In this document: in pieces, positions 26,186 through 36,100 of the stretch | Position numbering within the stretch: position 1 is the first letter of the stretch | Layout: each line of letters opens with the position of its first letter | Source of the DNA: Planctomycetota bacterium | GTDB taxonomy: Bacteria; Planctomycetota; UBA1135; JADKAF01 | DNA length: 64,000 nucleotides | Assembly (NCBI GenBank): GCA_016719295.1 | Contig: JADKAF010000001.1 | Location: forward strand, 6,076,001-6,140,000 | Direction of reading: 5' to 3' | The notes under the pieces: generated by a model | Told to the model about the DNA's origin: nothing | The model's input: the letters and a program-made list of their open reading frames with translations, nothing else | Database searches by the model: none | Position numbers and translations under genes: made by a program

Positions 26186-27259
26186 CTACTTCCGGATCAG
26201 GACCCCGGTCGAGCGCTGCGGGATCGCGTTCGCCAGCACGAAGATCGTCCCCGTGACGATGGGGCGCTTCGTCTTCTTGTCCATCGGGTAGAGGAAGATG
26301 TCGTTCGCGCTGATCACGTAGAGGAAGGACTGCTGCTTGTCGAACGCGCCGTCATCGACGGGACCCGAGGTCGGCAGGAACTCGATGCCCTGCCCCGGGC
26401 CGAAGGCGATGTCGATTCCGTTCTGCCCGCCGCCGTAGATGTCCTTGAAAGGCTTGTTGCTGGTAAAGACGTGCGTGCAGGAAGAGCTCGAGTTGGAGAA
26501 GCCCGATTCCTGCGGTACGCCGCTCTGGGGGTCGAGCCTGGCGAAGCCGTAGCGGCCCTGCGTGCAGTCGTTGGTGACGAGCTTCTTGCCCGACTTGTCG
26601 AGCAGGAGATTGCTCGGCGACGAGATGCCGTTCACCTGGAACGGCGAGCCCGCGACCAGCGCCAAGCGCCCGGTCTTCTTGTCGAGCGCGAAGGTGTGGA
26701 TCGTCCCGTCGGTGGTGTTGGTCGCGTAGACGAACTTCTTCGCCGCGAGCACGCCGTTCTGGCCGCCCACCGTGCCGATCGTGAGCCCGGTGCTGATCAG
26801 CTCCGTGGCGCCCGTCTTGGCGTCGATCTCGAAGATGCGCATCAGGCCCTGGCCGCGATCCGCGGCGTAGATCCAGATCATGCGGCCCTTCTCATAGAGC
26901 GCCAGCCCCGCGAGCTCGCCCGTCGGGCCGATCGGCCCGCTGCCGAGCAGGATGAGCTTCCCCTTGTTGTCGCGGCGGAAGAGCGCCAACCCGCTGCCCG
27001 TGGAGGCGAAGAGCCAGTCGCCGCGCTTGTCGCAGACGATCGTCCGCGAGCCGCTGTCGCAGCTGAGCGCTCCGCCCGGGACAGAGAACGGCGAGCCCTG
27101 GATCTCCGTCGGCTCGCCGTCGTTCCCGGCGAGCTCGAACGCGTGGATCACCTGGTTCGGGCCGTCGTGGATGTAGAGCACCTCCTTGCCGGCGCGCGCG
27201 AGTGGGGCGAGGCAGGCGAGGCAGAGGAGGGTGAGGAGGTGGTGGAGGGAACGGGGCAT
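26186..27259 (-). CDS. Secreted lactonase-type beta-propeller protein
   Basis: The protein has 357 residues. A signal peptide (HLLTLLCLACLAPLARAG) precedes repeated blades of the 7-bladed lactonase/YncE type: EVLYIHDGPNQVIHAFEL, ALFRRDNKGKLILLGSG, IFEIDAKTGATELIS, TIHTFALDKKTGRLALVAG, and FLYPMDKKTKRPIV. Each blade has a 'hydrophobic strand, D..TG.L' turn. 6-phosphogluconolactonase is cytosolic, so an exported protein like this is more likely a binding or scaffold propeller than that enzyme. It stands alone, in the same direction as the DUF1549 unit, with a 246-base gap. Confidence 0.85.
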   Translation of the reverse strand: MPRSLHHLLTLLCLACLAPLARAGKEVLYIHDGPNQVIHAFELAGNDGEPTEIQGSPFSVPGGALSCDSGSRTIVCDKRGDWLFASTGSGLALFRRDNKGKLILLGSGPIGPTGELAGLALYEKGRMIWIYAADRGQGLMRIFEIDAKTGATELISTGLTIGTVGGQNGVLAAKKFVYATNTTDGTIHTFALDKKTGRLALVAGSPFQVNGISSPSNLLLDKSGKKLVTNDCTQGRYGFARLDPQSGVPQESGFSNSSSSCTHVFTSNKPFKDIYGGGQNGIDIAFGPGQGIEFLPTSGPVDDGAFDKQQSFLYVISANDIFLYPMDKKTKRPIVTGTIFVLANAIPQRSTGVLIRK

Positions 27260-27492
27260 GCGGAGCGGGGTGCGAGAGGGGGGAGGAGTTGCGGGGCGCG
27301 GGACGGCGGCGCGAGAAGGGGGGGGCGAGTCTATCAGCTCGGGCGGGGATGGGGGTGGGAGGCCGCGGCGAGGTGTCGTCCCCGGGAGCGCCTTGCGAGG
27401 ACGGGAGGCTCTCCCGCGTCCGAGCGGCTCCGGCTCCCGAACGCGCGATACGATCGCGGGGCGAACCCAATCGCGGCAGAGGACGTGCGCTC

Positions 27493-27756
27493 ATGGCGGA
27501 TGACGAACGAGTTCAGCTCACGATCTCGAAGGATGAAGTCCTCGTGCTCTTCGACTGGCTCTCGCGAGAGGAAGGCGGAGGGGAGCTGCCGGCGCGAGAT
27601 GCTGCGGAGGTGATCGCGCTGTGGAGGCTGCATGGGGCGCTCGAGAAGGGGCTGACGGAGCCGTTTCTGTCGAGCTATGCCGAGCGGCTCGCCATGGTTC
27701 GGAATCGACTCACCGCTCTTCATGGCTCGAGCGATGGTGGATCCGCGAGCCCTTGA
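27493..27756 (+). CDS. Small conserved protein of unknown function
   Basis: The protein has 87 residues, beginning MADDERVQLTISKDEVLVLF. The sequence is compact and amphipathic (FDWLSREEGGGELP, EVIALWRLHGALEKGLTEPF, YAERLAMVRNRLTAL) and resembles a family of short, acidic bacterial orphans that often sit beside toxin or immunity genes. The start is the only ATG that keeps this conserved beginning. It converges with the gene at 27776, with 19 bases between them. No catalytic motif is present. Confidence 0.75.
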   Translation: MADDERVQLTISKDEVLVLFDWLSREEGGGELPARDAAEVIALWRLHGALEKGLTEPFLSSYAERLAMVRNRLTALHGSSDGGSASP

Positions 27757-27775
27757 AGATGCGGGCATGTCCGCG

Positions 27776-28201
27776 TCAGGAGCGTGCCTGCTCCAATCGT
27801 GCCCGGAAGTCCACCAGCGCGACGCGCAACCGCGCGGCGAGCCGAGCGCGCCGCGACCAGCGCTTCCACCGCGCAGGCAGACGGCTCAGCCAATGCGCAT
27901 GCGGCCCCTTCTGGACGCCGCTCGATCGCACCAGGTCGAGCGAGCGCGGCAGGAGCTTGCGACCGAGGACGTTGGCGCACGCTTCGATCTCGGCGAGCGA
28001 GGCGAAGTCCAGTGAGAGGTCGCCGCAGCTCACGTGGAAGAGCGGATAGCCTCGGCCCGGTATGGCGCGCTCGCGCGGTGGCTCGTAGCTCTGGGCGTCT
28101 TCCCAGCGTTGGCCGCGGCGCGTATCGATGGGGCGATGCACCCAGAAGCTCATCGGGCTGATGGGTGGCGTGGTCCGGAACTCGATGTGCCAGGAGCTCA
28201 T
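27776..28201 (-). CDS. Conserved protein of unknown function
   Basis: The protein has 141 residues, beginning MSSWHIEFRTTPPISPMSFW. It has a FHVSCGDLSLDFASLAEIEA segment followed by ANVLGRKLLPRSLDLV and GPHAHWLSRLPARWKRW, an order I associate with a widespread small family without a named function. The C-terminal 40 residues are Arg-rich and helical. It converges with the 87-residue gene on its left. Upstream lies the YhcG-like relic. No ribosome site stands out, so the start is only probable. Confidence 0.7.
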   Translation of the reverse strand: MSSWHIEFRTTPPISPMSFWVHRPIDTRRGQRWEDAQSYEPPRERAIPGRGYPLFHVSCGDLSLDFASLAEIEACANVLGRKLLPRSLDLVRSSGVQKGPHAHWLSRLPARWKRWSRRARLAARLRVALVDFRARLEQARS

Positions 28202-28239
28202 GATCTGTGCGAAGCACGCACGTGCTCGAAGGCCGCCGT

Positions 28240-28394
28240 GTCGAGTACGGCGCGCAGATTGTCTCCACGGCGTCGAAGCAATTGTCAGAGCGCTACGGGG
28301 GCGGCTTCAACGAGAAGTCGCTGCGCACATGGTCCAGTTCGCGTCCGCCTTTCCGGATCGAGAGATTGTCTCCACGGCGTGGAGACTGAGGTTC
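28240..28394 (+). pseudogene. Relic of a YhcG-type (DUF1016) nuclease gene
   Basis: Two adjoining frames carry pieces of the DUF1016 N-terminal motif. The first has GAQIVSTASKQLSERYGGGF then NEKSL. After a one-base shift near 28322 the second has HMVQFASAFPDREIVSTAW. In intact YhcG proteins this runs as 'EIV..LS..L...YGRGFS...L..MVQFAE.FPD..IV..LS', so both the order and the repeated EIVSTA phrase fit. Neither the PDDEXK nuclease end nor the full N-terminus is present. It is a fragment left by decay or transfer. Confidence 0.75.
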
Positions 28395-28453
28395 TGATTC
28401 CACTGCTCGAGGCACCGGCGGCGGATCGGCGAGGCGTGAACCGGGGAGGCAGC

Positions 28454-29146
28454 GTGGACGAATCCAGTTTCTGGCCGGCTCTTGAGTTCCGAGTGTGCCG
28501 GGAGATGTACGGCGACGAGGATTGCTCCCGAGAGGGGCTGTGGTGCGATGGCTTCCTTGCGCACCCTGATGCTCTTGATCCTCGACGTGACCGGATTCGT
28601 GGGGACGCCTGGGTTTGCTTCGGGAGCATGCAGGAGCGCCGGACCTTCGAACTGCGGCTGCCCCGCAAGGTGCGCACGTACGAGCAAATCCCGTGGGCTG
28701 AGTTGCTGCCGCCGGAAGATGTGACCGCCTGGCTCACCGTGGATCGCGAGGGCAAGCGCCTGGTTGTGGCGCCCGCCGACGCGGTTCCCGACGATGCCGT
28801 GAACGACGCAGAAGCTAACGATCGCCAGTCAGCAGACGATCGCGGCCATGTTGTGAGGACAGGCGCCCGGCAGACGATCGCAGCGCAAATTCGCGCCGAC
28901 ATCGGACCGCTCCTCCAGGAACTCGCGGGGCTTGGGTATCAGGTCGTCGCCTCGGCGTACACGCCCAAGCGCTTCGGGAACTGGGTCGTCGACCTCCGCG
29001 GTCCTTCGGCGTTTCGAATGTGCAAGGACCGCAGCCAGTTCCTGGTCATCGCCGATCGGCGGGTCATGGAGCAGGCCGGCCTTTGGAGGTCGTTCGATGA
29101 TCCTGAGGAGTTCGCACACTCCGTGCTCGCTTGGGTGGCAGGCTGA
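28454..29146 (+). CDS. Protein of unknown function
   Basis: The protein has 230 residues from a GTG at 28454, chosen because GGGGAGG ends four bases before it. Starts further upstream would read through the YhcG relic. The N-terminal 90 residues are Cys- and aromatic-rich (FRVCREMYGDEDC, GDAWVCFGSMQERRTFELR, YEQIPWAELLPPEDV). A polar linker follows. The last 80 residues (IGPLLQELAGLGYQVVASAY, NWVVDLRGPSAFRMCKDRS) look like a separate small alpha/beta domain. I do not recognise either part. The gene lies between a nuclease relic and an AbiE module, in accessory DNA. Confidence 0.7.
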   Translation: MDESSFWPALEFRVCREMYGDEDCSREGLWCDGFLAHPDALDPRRDRIRGDAWVCFGSMQERRTFELRLPRKVRTYEQIPWAELLPPEDVTAWLTVDREGKRLVVAPADAVPDDAVNDAEANDRQSADDRGHVVRTGARQTIAAQIRADIGPLLQELAGLGYQVVASAYTPKRFGNWVVDLRGPSAFRMCKDRSQFLVIADRRVMEQAGLWRSFDDPEEFAHSVLAWVAG

Positions 29147-29179
29147 ACAGCCGCTGTAGCCGAGGATTGGCGAGCGCCT

Positions 29180-30694
29180 TCACTTCTTCACCCCGCCCCG
29201 CTCATGCCAAGGCAACCGCGGCGTCGCCTCCTTCGGCACCGGCGGCCCATAATCGAAGCGCTCTCGCGCGCGCTGCAACTCCTCGCGCATCTCGCGCAGC
29301 GCATCGGGATCCTCGAGCAGATCCGCGGCCGTGAGTGCCAGCACCTGCGCCGCGGTGTGCATCGCGCGATAGCCGCCCGGCGCACCTGACGCAGCCGTGG
29401 AAGCCCACGAGTGCGCGGGGACGCCGAAGGGCCACGTCGCGACGCTGACGTCGGCGGTGGGCGTCACCCACGAGACGTTCGCGACGTCGGTGGAGCCGCC
29501 GGGGATCGGCGGGGCCTGCGGATCGAAGGGCAGGACGTCGGTGGGATAGCCCTTCGGCGAGAGGCCGAAAGCGCGTTGCAAGTTCCTGCCGAACTCCTGC
29601 TCGCTTTCGCTGTAGGCGGGTGCGCCCACGAGTTCGAAGGCGCGGTGCATGCGCGCGGCGAGGGCGCGGTTCACGTTGTATTCGTAGAGGCCGGAGAGGA
29701 CGTCGATCTCGCAGGCGCGAAAGCCGCGTTGGGTGTCGCCGTACTCCTCGCCCCAGGCCATGCGGTCGGCGCCTTCGGCGATGGCGACGACGTGGCGGAA
29801 GACCTTGTCTTGTTGCTTCCAATCGTCGGCGCGGACGAAGCCCCAAAGGCGGGCGCGGGCGGGGACGATGTTGGGGGCGGCGCCGCCTTCCGTGATCACG
29901 TAGTGAACGCGCGCCGTCTCGGGGAAGTGCTCGCGCAGGAGGTTCACCCCGGCGCAGAAGGCCTCGAGGCCGTCGAGCGCGGAGACGCCTTCCCACGGAG
30001 CCGCGGAGGCGTGCGCCGCGCGGCCGTGGAAGGTGATCTCGAAGGAACGGAGGGCCTTCGAGGCTTGCACGAGGACGGCGTTGCGATGCGCGGGGTGCCA
30101 GGAGAGGCAGGCATCGACATCGTCGAAGCGGCCGTCGCGGACGAGGAAGGTCTTGCCGATGCCCTGCTCCTCGGCCGGCGTGCCGTAGATGCGCACGGTG
30201 CCGCCGAGACGCTGCGCTTCCATCGCGGCCTTCAGCGCGACCCCGGCCGCAGCGCTCGCGACGCCGAAGAGGTTGTGGCCGCAGCCGTGACCGCCGGCGC
30301 CCGCAACGCGTGGCTCGAGGCGCGGCTCGGCGAGCTGCGAGAGCTCGGGCAGCGCGTCGTACTCGCTGAGGAACGCGAGCACCGGTGCGCCGCTGCCCCA
30401 GCTCGCGAGGAAGGCGGTCGGCATGCCCGAGGGGCCGCGTTCGATGGTGAAGCCCTCGGCTTCGAGGAAGGCGATCAGCGCGAGCGAGGAGCGCTCCTCG
30501 CGGAGGCCGAGCTCGGCCCACTCCCAGAGGCGCGTCGCGAGTGCCTGCTGCTTCACGCGCGTCGCTTCGAGGGACGCGAGGGCAGATCGCTGCGCGGCGC
30601 TCGGCGTGCGAGCGGGCGCTCCTTCTTGCGCCTTGGCGAGCGGGACGAGAACGGCGAGAGCGAGCGCGGTGCGCGCGAGCGACGAGAGGATCAC
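29180..30694 (-). CDS. Exported M20-family amidohydrolase (AbgB-like)
   Basis: The protein has 504 residues from a GTG at 30694, with GGAG eight bases upstream. That start gives a good signal peptide (LARTALALAVLVPLAKAQ). M20/amidohydrolase motifs are complete: FLSEYDALPEL, GHGCGHNLFG (His-x-x-Cys-Gly-His), GTPAEEQGIGK (paired Glu), LSWHPAHRNA and, near the end, VPAHSW. Order and length resemble the p-aminobenzoyl-glutamate hydrolase subunit B/indole-acetyl-amino-acid hydrolase group, so an acyl-amino-acid or dipeptide is the likely substrate, hydrolysed outside the cytoplasmic membrane. The substrate cannot be read from the sequence. Confidence 0.92.
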   Translation of the reverse strand: MILSSLARTALALAVLVPLAKAQEGAPARTPSAAQRSALASLEATRVKQQALATRLWEWAELGLREERSSLALIAFLEAEGFTIERGPSGMPTAFLASWGSGAPVLAFLSEYDALPELSQLAEPRLEPRVAGAGGHGCGHNLFGVASAAAGVALKAAMEAQRLGGTVRIYGTPAEEQGIGKTFLVRDGRFDDVDACLSWHPAHRNAVLVQASKALRSFEITFHGRAAHASAAPWEGVSALDGLEAFCAGVNLLREHFPETARVHYVITEGGAAPNIVPARARLWGFVRADDWKQQDKVFRHVVAIAEGADRMAWGEEYGDTQRGFRACEIDVLSGLYEYNVNRALAARMHRAFELVGAPAYSESEQEFGRNLQRAFGLSPKGYPTDVLPFDPQAPPIPGGSTDVANVSWVTPTADVSVATWPFGVPAHSWASTAASGAPGGYRAMHTAAQVLALTAADLLEDPDALREMREELQRARERFDYGPPVPKEATPRLPWHERGGVKK

Positions 30695-31287
30695 GAAGGG
30701 GGCTCCGCTTCTTTGGAACCGAACGCGCGCGGAGGCGGCGAGGGTTGACCTCGCTGCTTCCGCTGGCGAGATGATCTGTCGCGCGCGCGGCGCGCACCAG
30801 CTTCTCGTGCTGCCAGCCGAGGTCAAGGTTCTCCGCTTTCGGCTTCCACCGCGCGGTGCGTTCCTGCTCGAGCTTCTCGAGCTGCACCGCGAACTCGGGG
30901 GCATCGCGTTGCCCGCAAACCGCGCGCTCCGCCGGGGCAGGCGTGAGGCCGCAGCATTGATCTGATTGCGATCGGCGACCGCACGACTTCCTCGTACGTC
31001 ATGCGAAGAGCGCGTGATTGACCTCCAGCCTCGCGACGCGAACTCGCCCGAGCCAGCTACCTCGAACTCCTCTCCGAGCCGACGACACACATCGCGCTCA
31101 GCGTGCAACCAGGAAGCAACGACCAACGGCTGCAGGGTGCCCAGAGGCGAGTCGAGTGCGAGCGCGATCGCGGCGTTCTGCGGACGAATCGGCGCTGGAG
31201 GGTCGCATCGAGGAGCGGATGGCGACTTCCGCTTCCAGTGGTACGGGGGGCGGCGGGACGCGCGCCCGAGCGCCGGCGGCGTTCCGA
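30695..31287. other. Non-coding stretch upstream of the AbiE module
   Basis: About 590 bases lie between the divergent M20 gene and the AbiE operator. A short minus-strand frame near 30753-30890 (QLEKLEQERTARWKPKAENL) reads like protein and could be a gene scrap, but it has no usable start and no recognised family. Nothing else here can be supported. Confidence 0.45.
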
Positions 31288-31319
31288 AACGTCGGGGATT
31301 GTTCGCGATCCCCGACGTT
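31288..31319 (+). promoter_or_regulatory. Probable AbiEi operator
   Basis: A perfect 12-bp inverted repeat (AACGTCGGGGAT, arms 31288-31299 and 31308-31319, 8-base spacer) ends 18 bases before the antitoxin ATG. AbiEi antitoxins are known to repress their own operon by binding inverted repeats in the promoter, and the position suits that. The right arm is followed by TTGCGTATTCT, which may hold part of the promoter. Confidence 0.7.
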
Positions 31320-31337
31320 GCGTATTCTGCTCGAGCC

Positions 31338-31940
31338 ATGTCGACCACCACCAAACGTCAGGCACTGCGGACCATCGCGAAGCTGGGGCTGGCGCGACCG
31401 CGCGAGCTGGAAGCGCACGGGATCTCCCGCGCGCAGCTCGCGCGGCTCGTCGCCGACGGACTCGTCCTGCGCCAGGCACGAGGGATCTACGTCGCGGTCG
31501 ATCATGCCCCGACGGAGCTGCACACACTGGCCCAGGTGGCGAAGCGGGTGCCCGAGGCCGTGTTCTGCCTCCTCACGGCACTGCGCTTCCACGAGCTGAC
31601 GACCCAATCACCCGCGGAGGTTTGGATCGCGTTGCCCGAGAAAGCGCGGAAGCCGCGTCTCGATTCGCTCCGCTTGGCCGTGGCGCGATTTTCGGGAGCA
31701 GCGCTGACCGAGGGCATCATGGAACGTCGAGTCGAAGGAGTCACGATTCGCGTGACCTCGGCCGCGAAGACCGTCGCGGACTGCTTCAAGTACCGCAACA
31801 AGATCGGCATCGACGTCGCGATCGAGGCGCTGCGCGATTTCACCCGCCAGTACCGCGGAGGTGCGACCGAGCTCGCCCGCTTCGCGCGGCTGTGCCGGGT
31901 CTCGCGGGTGATGCAGCCCTACCTGGATTCCGTCTCATGA
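31338..31940 (+). CDS. abiEi: AbiEi-type antitoxin/transcriptional regulator
   Basis: The protein has 200 residues. This is the antitoxin of a type IV AbiE toxin-antitoxin system, which also autoregulates the operon. The N-terminal 70 residues are a winged-helix part (LARPRELEAHGISRAQLARL, VLRQARGIYVAV). The rest is the AbiEi_4-like C-terminal domain (EAVFCLLTALRFHELTTQ, EVWIALPEKARKPRLD, EGVTIRVTSAAKTVADCFKY, IGIDVAIEALRDF). It looks intact. The stop overlaps the toxin start (ATGA), and a palindromic operator lies just upstream. Confidence 0.93.
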   Translation: MSTTTKRQALRTIAKLGLARPRELEAHGISRAQLARLVADGLVLRQARGIYVAVDHAPTELHTLAQVAKRVPEAVFCLLTALRFHELTTQSPAEVWIALPEKARKPRLDSLRLAVARFSGAALTEGIMERRVEGVTIRVTSAAKTVADCFKYRNKIGIDVAIEALRDFTRQYRGGATELARFARLCRVSRVMQPYLDSVS

Positions 31941-32884
31941 ACGAAAGGGCGAACCTCGCCGCTTCGGTCGCCGGCCGCTTGCTCCACCGCGCGAAGCGCA
32001 CCGGGGACGACTACCAAACGCTGCTGCTCAGCTACTGCCTGGAGCGCTTCCTCTATCGGCTGGGCCTGTCCAGCTGCCGCGATCGCTTCGTGCTGAAGGG
32101 GGCCATGCTGCTCCGACTCTGGTCGGAGAACCCCTACCGCGCGACACGCGATCTCGACCTTCTGCGCCTCGGGGACGGAGCCTTCGATGCGATCCGCAAG
32201 GATCTGCGCGAGATCATCGAGGCTCCGGCTCCAGAGGACGCCGTGACCTTCGAGTGCGACCAGCTGCGCCTCGAAGCCATTCGGGCCGAGGAAGAATACG
32301 TTGGCACGCGTGCGCTCATGCCGGCGCGCTGCGGAAAGGCCCGGCTCACCCTGCAGATCGACATGGGACTTGGTGATGCGGTCTAGCCGACGCCGCAATC
32401 ATGCACCTATCCCACGCTGCTCGACTTCCCAGCTCCCGAGCTGCTCGTCTATCCGCGCGATGCCGTCGTCGCAGAGAAGCTCGAGGCCATGGTCGTGCTC
32501 GGAGACCGCAACAGTCGCATCAAGGATTTCTTCGATCTGCACTATCTCGCGAGCCACTTCGAGTTCGACCGCGAGGTGCTCGTCGAGGCCGTGCGCAAGA
32601 CCTTCGAGCGGCGCCGTACGGCAATTCCCGCCGAGCTGCCGATCGGCCTGAGCTCTGCGTATTGGGAGAACCCGTCTCGGCCCACACAGGTGCGCGCGTT
32701 CGCGCGTCGCGCAGGTCTCGCCGCGCCGACGCAACTAGGCGGCGCATTCGCAGCGCTGCTGCGCGAGTTCTTGGCTCCGCTGCTGGAAGAGCTTCACTCG
32801 GGACGATGCCGTGCGGGCCGCTGGTTGCCTGGTGGTCCCTGGGAGTGCGAGTCGGCGGCAAGAGAGGCGGGGCCCACGAGATGA
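31937..32884 (+). pseudogene. abiEii: AbiEii-type nucleotidyltransferase toxin interrupted by an in-frame amber codon
   Basis: The full frame would give 315 residues. The first 149 hold the nucleotidyltransferase part (LLSYCLERFLYRLGLS, FVLKGAMLLRLWS, RATRDLDLLRL with the Asp-x-Asp pair). TAG at 32384-32386 then stops translation. The same frame continues without any shift through CTYPTLLDFPAPELLVYPR, VVAEKLEAMVVLGDRNSR and IKDFFDLHYLAS, which are the expected C-terminal motifs of the family. Thus a single base change explains the break. The short product keeps the Asp pair but lacks the C-terminal catalytic/AMP-transfer half and is probably inactive. Confidence 0.9.
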
Positions 32885-33104
32885 TGCGCAGGCTTGGTGA
32901 CGCAGCGCGGCGCGTGTTCCCTTGGCTCGAGTTGTTGGTGGTTCAACTGAGCAAGCGAGAGCGGGTGGAGAACGCGGTTCTCGTGACGCCGGACCATGTC
33001 ATCGCGCATGCTCCGGCCATCGCAGGAAGCGATGCATCGGTGGCATGCACGAAGTTCCCGAGATCACGCCGCTGGTAAGCGACGTCGACGCCGCGGCCCG
33101 CCTC

Positions 33105-36100
33105 TCAGTCTCGCTGCCGCAAGATCGGCGGCGCCGCGGAGGGCGGCGTCGCCTGCAAGCTCACTGGGCGGAAGATGCCGCCCGCGCCTTGCCAGTCGTA
33201 CACCGCGACCGCGATCGCCAGCCGCTCGCCGGGACGCGCGAAGCGGCCGAGGTCGTGGCTCTTGCGCTCTTCGAACGCGGTGCGGCGCGCGGCGATGTCG
33301 CCGCCGCTGCCGACTTCCTCGCCGTCGACGTAGAGCACGTACGCGTCGTCGACGCCCGTGAACTCGAGGTACGCCTTGCCGACGGGCCAGTCGGCGGGCA
33401 AGTCGAGGTGCAGGCGATACCAGGCCCAGCCATCGAGCGCCGCATGGCCCTGCGCGTCCCAATGGCGATCGATGCCGATCTCGGGCCACGCCGCATCGTC
33501 GTGCTCGGAGCGCTGCCAGCCTTGCTCGGCGCCGCGCGCTTCGGGGTCGGGCTGGAACTTCCAACGCCGCGCCGTGAGGTCGATGGCGCGATGGGCGAGC
33601 TCGGCGCGGAGCGCCGAGAGGAGGACTTCGGCGGAATGCTGCTCGGTCGCCGAGCTCGGTGCGGCGGTCTGCGCGAGGTGGGCGAGCAGCTCCGTCAGCA
33701 GCCATTCGCCGGCGGCGCTGCGATGGTCGAGCGCGGAGACGGCGAGCCAGCCGCGGCCGACGGGCATCTCGTAGACGAGGCCGTGCGTCTTCACGCGATC
33801 CAAGTCGTGCGCATCCCACAAGAGCAGCAGCGGTCGCGTGTGCTCGAGGTAGGCGTCGATCTCCGGCACCACGGGCCCGGCGAGATCGAAGTGCTGCAGC
33901 TCGACCAGCAGCTCGTGCGCCGCCTGTCCTAGCGGATGGCGTCGATTGACGAGCGGGGCGCCGCGCAGGAACCAGTGCTCGCGCAGCGGAAAGCTATGGC
34001 GTTCGGCGCGCGGCAGGAGCAGGACGCGCGCGCCGGCGTCGAGACGTTCGAGGAGCGCGTCGTCGAGGTGACGCGCGACGAGCAGCTCTTTCTGCGCTCC
34101 GGCTGCGGCTGCGGGTGCGGGCGGCTGCGAGAGCTCGGCTCGAGGAAGGGCCAGCAGCTGCGGGGGAAGGTCGTCGCCGCGCAGCGAAGAGTGGGCGCGC
34201 GCGGCGGAGAGTGCCTTCTGATCCGCGGCGGGCACGACCCACAAGTTCCACTCGTTGGTCGTTGCACCGCGCTCGTCCTCGCAGTGCGCGCGCAAGCGAT
34301 GACGCGTCGGTCGCTCCACGTCGAGTGCCGGCAACTCGAAGGCGTAGTCGCCGCGCTGTTCCGAGGTGCGCTCGTCGCGCGTGCGCTCCCAGCGCCCGGA
34401 GATCACGCCGCGGATGGTGGTCTCGGATTCGTCGGCGCGCGACTCCGCGTGGAGCGCGAGGATCGTCTTCAGCGCGAAGGGCTCGGTCGGATCCGCCGTG
34501 GCGTAGTGCAGCGCGAGAGAGAGCGGCGCACCGGAGCGGAAGCTGCGGCGATCGCCTTCGCTCACGAGCGCGAGCTGGCGCTCGCCGTGCCAGGCCCAGC
34601 TCTCCGCGGGCCATTTGAGTTGGTCGTAGGGATCGATCAACCCCATGGCCGCGAGGCGGAAGTCGCGGATCACGCTGACGACGTAGCCGCCGGCGGGCAC
34701 GCGGCGACGGTAGGTCTCGATCTGGAACTTGCGCATGGCGAGCGCGTAGCGCAGCGAGTCCGCCGTGAGATGCGCCAGCGACTCCGCTCCGACCAGCGGT
34801 TCGAGGCGCTTCAGCCACGCGCGCGCGTCGCTCGCCGAGAGCGGTCGCCAGAGCGGAGCGGTCGGCTCTTCCGCGGCAAGGGGATCGGTGGGGCCGTACC
34901 AGGTGTCGGCGGCGATGGCCTCGCCCAGGAGCAGCGGTTTCGCGGCGCGTTCGGCGATGTGGCGATCGAGGCGCTCCAGCGTCGCCAGCCACGTGTGGTT
35001 GTTGCCGTAGGGGTGATCGTCGTAGGCGTCGTGGATGCGGTTCCACTGGATCCAAGAGCTGTCGTCGATGACCAGCGTGCTCGGCACGCGGCGGTGCGCG
35101 AGCTCGTAGAGCTCGCGGAGTAGCTCGAGGTCGGCGCTCGGGCCGGTCTCACAGGTCAGGCTCCGCAAGATCACCGCGGGATGGCGGCGGTCGCGATGGA
35201 AGAACTCGTCGTACTCGCGCACGAGCTCCTCGCGGTTCGCGGGGATGAGCGACGCGTGCCACGTCGGGTATTCGATCCACGCCAGCATGCCAAGCTCATC
35301 GCAGAGCTCGAGTGTCCGCCGCGGCGGCATCCAGAGGCAGAACTTCATCAGGTTGAAGCCCAACGCCTGCGCTCGTTCGATCTCCGCGCGGGCAAGTGTC
35401 TCAGTGCGCAGCGGGCCGTGGTCCGACGGGTGGAGGCCCCAGTTCAGGACTCCACGCACGTTGAGCGGGCGGCCGTTCAGAAGCAGGGTGCGTCCTTGCG
35501 CGGCGATCGTGCGGAAGCCGGCGCTCAGACGATGGCGATCCAGCACGCGCGCGCCTCGTCGCAGCACGAGCTCCACGTCGTAGAGCTTGGGCGCGAGCGG
35601 TTCCCATGCTTCGGGCGAGACGATCGCACCCGCGGGATCGCGCAGCGCGTAACCCAGGCGCTGGGGCTCGGTCGCTCGTGAGATGGGATAGCGCTGCGTC
35701 GCGAAGCTCTGCGCGCTGCCGCGCAGCCGCGCGCTCACTTCGACCTCGAGCTCTGCTTCGGGCTCATCGCTCGATGCGTTCGCCGCGGAACTCCCACCGA
35801 GCGGGACCTCGAGATGCAGGCAGCCGTCCTCGAGCGAACCCGTGGCGAGCGCGCGAAGATCGTCGATCCAGAGATCGGAAACCCGCAGCACCTCGACGCT
35901 CTGCCAGATCCCGCCGAAGTGCGGCGCGATGATCGGCAGGAAGCCCTGCGTGTGATGGCCGACCTTCTCGTCGACGCGCACGCGCAGCTCCCAGGGGCCT
36001 TCCGGCATCTCGCGCGCAACGGCGCTGAGATCGACGCGGAACGGCGTCCAGCCGCCGAGGTGGCGACCGAGCTCGCGACCGTTCAGCCACACCGCAGCCT

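Noticed and set aside
22448..27613. An open frame of more than 1,700 codons on the plus strand
   Set aside because: It is the mirror of the DUF1501/DUF1553/propeller genes. Its protein is low in complexity (Arg, Ala, Glu, His), has no recognised domain and no ribosome site. High G+C keeps this frame open.
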